Shown here: positions 58,401 to 64,000 of the stretch, piece by piece
Layout: every line of letters begins with the position of its first letter
Numbering within the stretch: position 1 is the first letter of the stretch
Assembly: GCA_947179485.1 (NCBI GenBank)
Contig: OX359246.1
Location: forward strand, 25,110,001 to 25,174,000
Origin: Allacma fusca
Taxonomy: Eukaryota > Arthropoda > Collembola > Symphypleona > Sminthuridae
DNA length: 64,000 bases
Reading direction: 5' to 3'
The notes under the pieces: generated by a model
Told to the model about the DNA's origin: nothing
Database searches by the model: none
What the model saw: the letters and a program-made list of their open reading frames with translations, nothing else
Made by a program: the position numbers and the translations under genes

Positions 58401-59605
58401 TGTTAGGGGTCTGAGTTAAGTGGAAATAACGCACTATGAATTCAATCAAGTTTATTTTTAGTTCCTCAAATGTTGAAGTGATTTTATTTAACTTTTGATA
58501 AATACAAAAATGGAACTTAATATTATCTTTGTTTGATTTTCTAAAATATAAGTTAACACTGAGATTTATTTCTAATTATAAATATTAATTCAAAGAAGAC
58601 CTTTTATAAATCTAAATACAAAGTTTATAAAGTTATAAAAGTTCAAGTGTAATTCCAATTACGAGTTATCAAAGGGTTCCCAAAATTCCTATCAAAATTC
58701 TAAATGTTTTCTCAAAATTTCTCAATACCATCCACCAGCCTTAAGAGCTGTGGTAAAATCCTTCCTCTTCTGAGAGTAAAGGCTATCTTCCAGAAAAGCT
58801 ACTAGATTCTGTGATTCTTTCAAAAAGGAAAGTAAAAACGGAGAAAACCGAAACCCGAGTGCTAAACGAAGAGAGAGTCCAAGAGGACAGCGTTACGGAT
58901 CGGCGTGTTCAGATCGACTGTGAATCTGTAAGATTTTCCAGGGGTATTTATACTCGGCCGCAACCGCACTCTCAAAATCCAGAAGTTAATTGGATAGTTT
59001 TTAAGACCGGACAATCTGGCCGAAACCACGTTCCAATCCCGCCAGCTTGGCGCCGGTTTGAGATTGCTTTACATTTAAACACATGGCAATACATACATAG
59101 GCTATCTCAGCCTCAATTACTTTTCTAATCTTAGGTCTTATCATAACTTATTTTTATTGCGACCGTAAAGACCGAGCCAGTTATTTGAGACATCCAATTA
59201 TTTAGAAGGAATTTTATAACATTCATAAACTTAGATTTTTGCCTTAGAATCAATCCTTGTTCTCCCTGGGAAAACGTCTTACACTCTAAAAGACAATAGT
59301 CTGAAGCTTATTACGCACTAATAAATTATATACTTAAACATCTTACGCATGGAGAGATTTCACTCCTCTTCCCATCCGCTCGGGCTGAGAGGAGAAAAGG
59401 GGTAATTTCCACACACACACAGAAGAACTTTTCCAACTATGAGTATTTTTATTAAAGCCGACGGTCAGCAAGCTTATACACGTACTACTCACATTTACAC
59501 AGTCCTACGTTCATTCTTCCTATTTTTATTAGTAAGCATTCCATTAACTCTTACGCTAATATGTACGTATCAAATACATATTCCTACGCTAAAAAAAGCG
59601 TATCA
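58401..59605 (-). repeat. 5' LTR of the minus-strand retrotransposon
   Basis: Right LTR in window coordinates, nearly identical to 49,938-51,157. The transcription start is expected inside on the minus strand, but no clear TATA box decides it. Confidence 0.9.
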
Positions 59606-59609
59606 ATGC

Positions 59610-60250
59610 TTACAAATATATTAGAGCCTTTAGGTCGTGAGTTATTATTATACGTGTTTCAGCCCGCCAACAGCCCCAGCCTAACGACATCCCTACTTAT
59701 TTGCCTGGTTCCCTCCCATGAGGTTGGTACCATTTGTCGAAAGCTATTGATGGGCTGCTACTCGTATACTTCCTGTTGGCTCACATGGTTTGTACCAATC
59801 TCATGGGTGGGTGCAGCTGTACTTTGATCATTTTACTAGTACATTTTTAGTTTCAAGTTCCATTTCTTATTTTTAATGCGTCCTTTCAGAATAAATAGGC
59901 TCGTTTTGTTCTGCTATGGTCATCTTCTGCTTGTAGGAAATATTGTATAAAGCCGTTTTGTCTCAACTAATTGGCTTCATGGATATGCTTTGCTCTAATT
60001 GCTTCATAAACTTAATATTCGTACATTTTATGGAAGCGGTTTTTTGCTCTTTTAAGGCACGCAGATAATGCGTTTCCAGCAAATAACCGGCGGTTAGACA
60101 TGGCCTTTTACTAATAGGTATCATACAGCATTACCTGAATATCGGCTAATAAAATGCAACGTTTAAAATTTTTTGATGGAACATGTCCCACAATTATACT
60201 AGACATTACCGATATGGTATCGATGTAGGATCCCCCGGCTGAAGCGAGTC
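59610..60250. other. Duplicated block B resumes after the LTR element
   Basis: Collinear with 6,488-7,150 of copy A. It contains the frameshifted copy of the small minus-strand frame seen at 6,726-6,971. A plus-strand ORF across the LTR boundary (59,561-59,827) is chance. Confidence 0.5.
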
Positions 60251-61580
60251 CAGCATATATACTTTACGACCATCAGTTCCAAAGCAATTTTAAAACAAAT
60301 TTTGTTACTTGGGTTGTGTTATTTCTCTAAGTCCTTGTAGCTCTAACTTTCGAATTCCGTCGCTACTAAAATAATAACGTTTCGAGGAACCAATGAACAC
60401 AAAATCTTGGGTCTTTAATGCTGTATTGAAATACGTTTCGTTACAAAGCATTAAGCCAAAAAACGTTTGATCTGATTGGAATATTGTAATTGCCAACTTT
60501 TTTAGTGCAAATTCGTCAGATAGTTTTGCGGTGATTTCAAAGTTACAAATTTAGTTCCATTTAATAATTTGCTCATTTCGACATTGTGATGTTAGAAGGA
60601 AAACGTGGAGTAGCACCACAGATGTCCCCAGCGCCTACAAATGAGTGGTGCATATAACGTAATATGTAGATTATACGTTAACAATCTTTTACCATAAATC
60701 CCGAATGCTGCTGATGTAAACGCCTTAAACATTTTGTCAGATTTATCAATATCCTGAAAAGATACGATGTCCTTTAAACTTAAATACGAAGCAATTCTAA
60801 AAATTTGTAAATGTAACCGGTATTGTTCTGGTAAAACTTCCTTTAGCTGGGCCGGGCCAATAAACAGTCATATCCTCGATTTAATTTCTTTCCAGTACCT
60901 TATTGGCGCTATATTCCTAAACGTACGTAACAAATCGCTGGAAACTGTGATTTTTACACACAATTTATACAAAGCTTTAACTTTATTGTCAATTTAATAA
61001 GACACTTCAATTCTTGAAATCAAATAACGCCAGCGTAAAATATTTTAGGACACAACAATTTGTAGTGAATGTAGTCATATGTTAGCAAAACCAAAAGCAA
61101 TGTCGAATTTTTGAAGGCAAAGTAGTTCGAAAGCTTTACTAATACCAAATTTGCTTAATATTTTCTTCATTGAAAAAACTGCTTTTAGCTCTCGTAGAGA
61201 GAATATCACATTGTTTTGTGCTCACAGTTGTGGTTCCCGTCCTAAGATTGGCATAATTTATTTTTGCGTTATTTTAGTTATACAGAGGGTTTCTTCGTAT
61301 GCCTAAAGCTGAACTTCGGGCAGGTGAATCGGCAACAAACAATGGAAGCAGCTCTTTACTGTTCATTAATTTTCCTTGAAAACTGGTTAAAAAAATTGTG
61401 AAATTTAGCTTCTCATACCCAAACCACATGGCGACTAAAATACAGCAGTCTTTGAAATTTATATGGCAATTCATTAATAGGTATTAATAGCTGCCATAGT
61501 TGATAATTCGAAGATTTGAATGGGGAAACACCATCGGTGTTAAAGGTACACGTAATGTCAGTAGAAGAAAGACCTCAAAA
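60251..61580 (-). pseudogene. Decayed Tnp2/CACTA-like transposase (copy B)
   Basis: Same transposase as at 7,030-8,130. The NTDG string falls at about 61,540. Positions 61,474-61,274 are open and include WFGYEKLNF and LFVADSPARSSALGIRRNP. The DUF4218-like part lies at about 60,850-60,640. This copy retains about 350 bp missing in A (about 60,275-60,630), with a minus-strand open segment at 60,496-60,305 (QDFVFIGSSKRYYFSSDG) that probably belongs to the transposase C-terminal region. Stops and frameshifts remain. Confidence 0.65.
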
Positions 61581-63120
61581 TTGTTTGTAATTTTCCCATC
61601 TATCATATATTAATTCAGCTGAATGAGGCTTTCGTAATGGCATCTCCATCAGTACTATTGACTAAAACCATTTTAAGACTTTCTTTTAGATTCGACATCA
61701 GACAGTTATCAACTTAATAACTGATAAGGTAGTTACAATAAAAGTATGGTTACAACATTATTACTTAAATATATAACTTTAATATTGGTTCAAGAAGTGA
61801 ATAACATGACTTCTTGAACCAATATTATTCAAATATATTTTACAACAATAATATTTTCTCCATTGCATCCCATTTGCTTTCAGTGTCTTTGAAGCATTAA
61901 CTTGCTGGAATGAAGTCTACTGCCCATAGGTAAATGAAATTTAACTAATTCAAGGATGTCATTTGTAGCTTAACGGGTAACGTTGTAGAGATGAACGAAC
62001 GCCAAAATTAGCGTTCTACTTTCCGTTATCGATATTCTTGAACCCGGATAAATTCCTTCTGCCTAAAATGTTTAAAGGCATTTATTAATTTCAAACTTAT
62101 GCAGTCAGAATTGTTGGAACTAAAAGATTGCGGCAATTTACAGCAATATTTGTACTTTTGAGAATGTCTCAATGATTCAAAGTACCTCTGATGGAGTACT
62201 ATCAAAATATGAATAATAAATTGATATTTCACTTTAATTCGTGAATACGTAACAAGCGAAATTTAATCCTTTTAAATTTCATAAACCGTATAAATATGCT
62301 TGCTATATCTGTATTTCCGCGTCAATCTTCGGTAGAACTTTTATCCAAAGACGCATCCAATTCTGATTGCGAGCTTTTTTCATAGTCATGACAATTAGCC
62401 AGCACATTTGGACGATAAGATGTACTGTTTTAAGGAGTTTCGATTTGATCCTACTCAATTAGTTATTAAATACCTAGATTTGCTCTCGAAATTTCCAAAG
62501 ACATTTTAAACGCCTTATTTTTAACTTATGTCGTTCCATTGCATTCAATACATAGGTCGAATTAAGTGGCACACCATCGTTAATACATGTTGAGCCTCCA
62601 TCAGATAGCTCCAGGTGCTTATATACATGCATCACCTTTACTTAATGTTTTCAAAATATGAATTTCTAATTACATATAAATTAAAACGTGACAACTTGCA
62701 GACCTTCAAAAATCGTTGCCTCATCCTTTTGGAAATATTTAAGTGGTTTGGAATAATTTCAGAATTTTTTATATCGTTCCATTTTAACCACATTTTGCTC
62801 TTGCTACAAACAAGTAAATAGTGATAATAAAGGTGCCCACTCGACTGGAACTTGTAATTAATTTCATTGGTAGAACTGTAATTTAAAATAAAGTTAATTC
62901 CCGCTGATGCTTGACACGGGAAGGTAGTAGTAGCGCCTGAGCAGAATGGTGACTCGACCAATGAAACACTGCGTCACGTTTGTCACGGTTCATCGGATGA
63001 GATGGAGGAGTTGAACTGTGAGTTGACAAAAGACGTGAAAATTGTATCAATGTAAATATAACCACGGTTATTTAGGTTTGCAATTATCCCAATAGGAGAC
63101 TCACGGGGGGTTTGTTAAAT
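61581..63120. other. Transposase upstream region, copy B
   Basis: Collinear with 8,140-9,660. It includes the perfect 19-bp-arm hairpin at about 61,780-61,832 and the longer version (107 codons) of the minus-strand ORF at 62,961-62,638, whose family I do not recognise. Confidence 0.45.
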
Positions 63121-63132
63121 ATTTCCTTACAG

Positions 63133-63908
63133 CTAAGTACTTCAAAACGAAAGAAATTTTGCAAAATCTACAGAAGAAGTATAAAGCAGTAAACGATGCT
63201 CACTCTCAATGCTACATTGATAATTTAAGGATTTTCTTTTATAGATGAAATATTATGTGTGGTTCAAAATGTTTTCCAAAGATCATTATTATTATCAAAT
63301 TCACTAATTTTCCTATACCTCTATAAACGCTTTGGTGATGTTTCTCGGTTAAACCTTTACCGAAGCGAAATTTCATTCTTAAAAACAATGTCCCCCAGTA
63401 TAACGTTTTTTGCTCGTTATGTTTTTCGACGCGCTTTCAAACTGGAGGATGTATTTGGTCATTCTTTGTTGGGAAGGCGAAGCACAGCGGGTAAATATCA
63501 CATCCCATTTCCAGCAGTTGATCCTCAAAAACGCGACATTATTATAGGTATGTACGGTGCATATTAGTTTTGCTTGTATTCAACTATCCTGACTGTTTTA
63601 AATTTGCTTGAAGTAAATGTAAATTAAAAAGATTTTAACTAACGACCATACATTTATAATTTTAGCATTATGTCTCAAAACATATGGCCTTGAAGTTGAA
63701 CAGGGATCAAGTTCCGAACTCTTAAAAAACGCAAAACAGGTAAACTAAAATCATCAAGTCCGTATCGGTCTATTTCAGAGAGAAAAATTCAAAAGCTAAA
63801 AACTTAAATGATTGTTTAGTGTAATTGGAATACTGTTTCTGACAATTCTAATAAAATTGTGTTTTGAAATAAACTTTCCTAATTTTGCAGAAAACAGTAA
63901 CTTCTTAA
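63133..63908 (+). pseudogene. BEN-domain gene of the transposon (copy B)
   Basis: Exons correspond to copy A: up to 63,547, then 63,666-63,739 and 63,891-63,908 (ending KTVTS-stop). The same GT-AG junctions are conserved. The N-terminal Lys/Gln-rich exon is open here (KTKEILQNLQKKYKAVNDAH) where copy A has a stop, but a small deletion near 63,238 shifts the frame before the BEN segment FKLEDVFGHSLLGRRSTAGK. So neither copy is intact, and each is damaged at a different place. Confidence 0.55.
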
Positions 63909-64000
63909 TTCGATCATTATAGTATTTTATATCCGTTGTTTTTGGTATAACTAACATATCTAAAATTATTAAACTTTTGTTTAACTGCGCCTTTGTGCTT

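Larger units (their letters stand above)
49938..59605 (-). mobile_element. LTR retrotransposon inserted in copy B, minus strand, RT deleted
   Basis: LTRs are 49,938-51,157 (1,220 bp) and 58,401-59,605 (1,205 bp), with TG...CA ends and a 4-bp target duplication ATGC at 49,934-49,937 and 59,606-59,609. Copy A shows the unoccupied site near 6,487. The LTRs differ by about a dozen substitutions and small indels by eye, so the insertion is fairly recent. Internal order on the minus strand is gag, protease, end of RNase H, integrase, unknown ORF and envelope-like remnant, as in gypsy/errantivirus-like elements. The RT is absent. Confidence 0.9.

Noticed and set aside
58811-59128. ORF of 105 codons repeated in both LTRs (also 50,409-50,678)
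   Set aside because: Lies on the antisense strand of the LTR; conserved only because the LTRs are near-identical.

Overview
The window is AT-rich eukaryotic DNA, most likely from an insect or other arthropod. The evidence is short GT-AG introns, a secreted chymotrypsin-type serine protease gene, a su(s)/ZC3H4-like CCCH zinc-finger gene, and arthropod-type transposons: Ty3/gypsy-like LTR elements, a Tnp2/CACTA-like transposase with a BEN-domain partner gene, hAT-type elements and Polinton/Maverick genes. No species can be named from sequence alone. I saw no rRNA, CRISPR array or convincing tRNA gene. Only two host genes look probable; the rest is transposon and virus-derived sequence in several states of decay.

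Layout. (1) 1-10,517 (copy A) and 43,433-63,990 (copy B) are two direct-orientation copies of one repeat complex that differ by a few percent. In order they hold a decayed gypsy-like gag-pol remnant, about 4 kb of non-coding DNA, a decayed Tnp2-like transposase on the minus strand, and a spliced BEN-domain gene on the plus strand. Copy B is split by a later LTR retrotransposon (49,938-59,605, minus strand, 4-bp target duplication ATGC) that has lost its reverse transcriptase. (2) 11,262-12,472 carries a four-exon serine protease. (3) 13,389-14,825 is a decayed coding region of unknown identity. (4) 15,600-28,250 is a nest of hAT-type elements. Four have both ends and intact 8-bp target duplications; most of their terminal regions consist of degenerate tandem short words (TCAAGT, ACTCGT, GTCCC, ATTCGAAT). 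(5) 20,957-22,466 holds the CCCH zinc-finger gene. (6) 28,650-29,547 is a Pif1-type helicase pseudogene with an intron. (7) 29,897-39,676 is a gypsy-like LTR element with gag, pol and three additional ORFs after integrase. (8) 39,710-42,948 is a Polinton/Maverick virion module: basic protein, major capsid protein, adenovirus-type cysteine protease, packaging ATPase and a small protein, all pseudogenised or probably so.

How the parts relate. The LTR element in (7) lies between the Pif1 remnant and the virion module, so these two may be halves of one Polinton-like insertion split by the retroelement. That is inference. The least ordinary features are the virion module, the accessory ORFs of the LTR element, the word-repeat hAT termini, and a set of palindromes, mostly centred on GCATGC, inside the largest hAT element.
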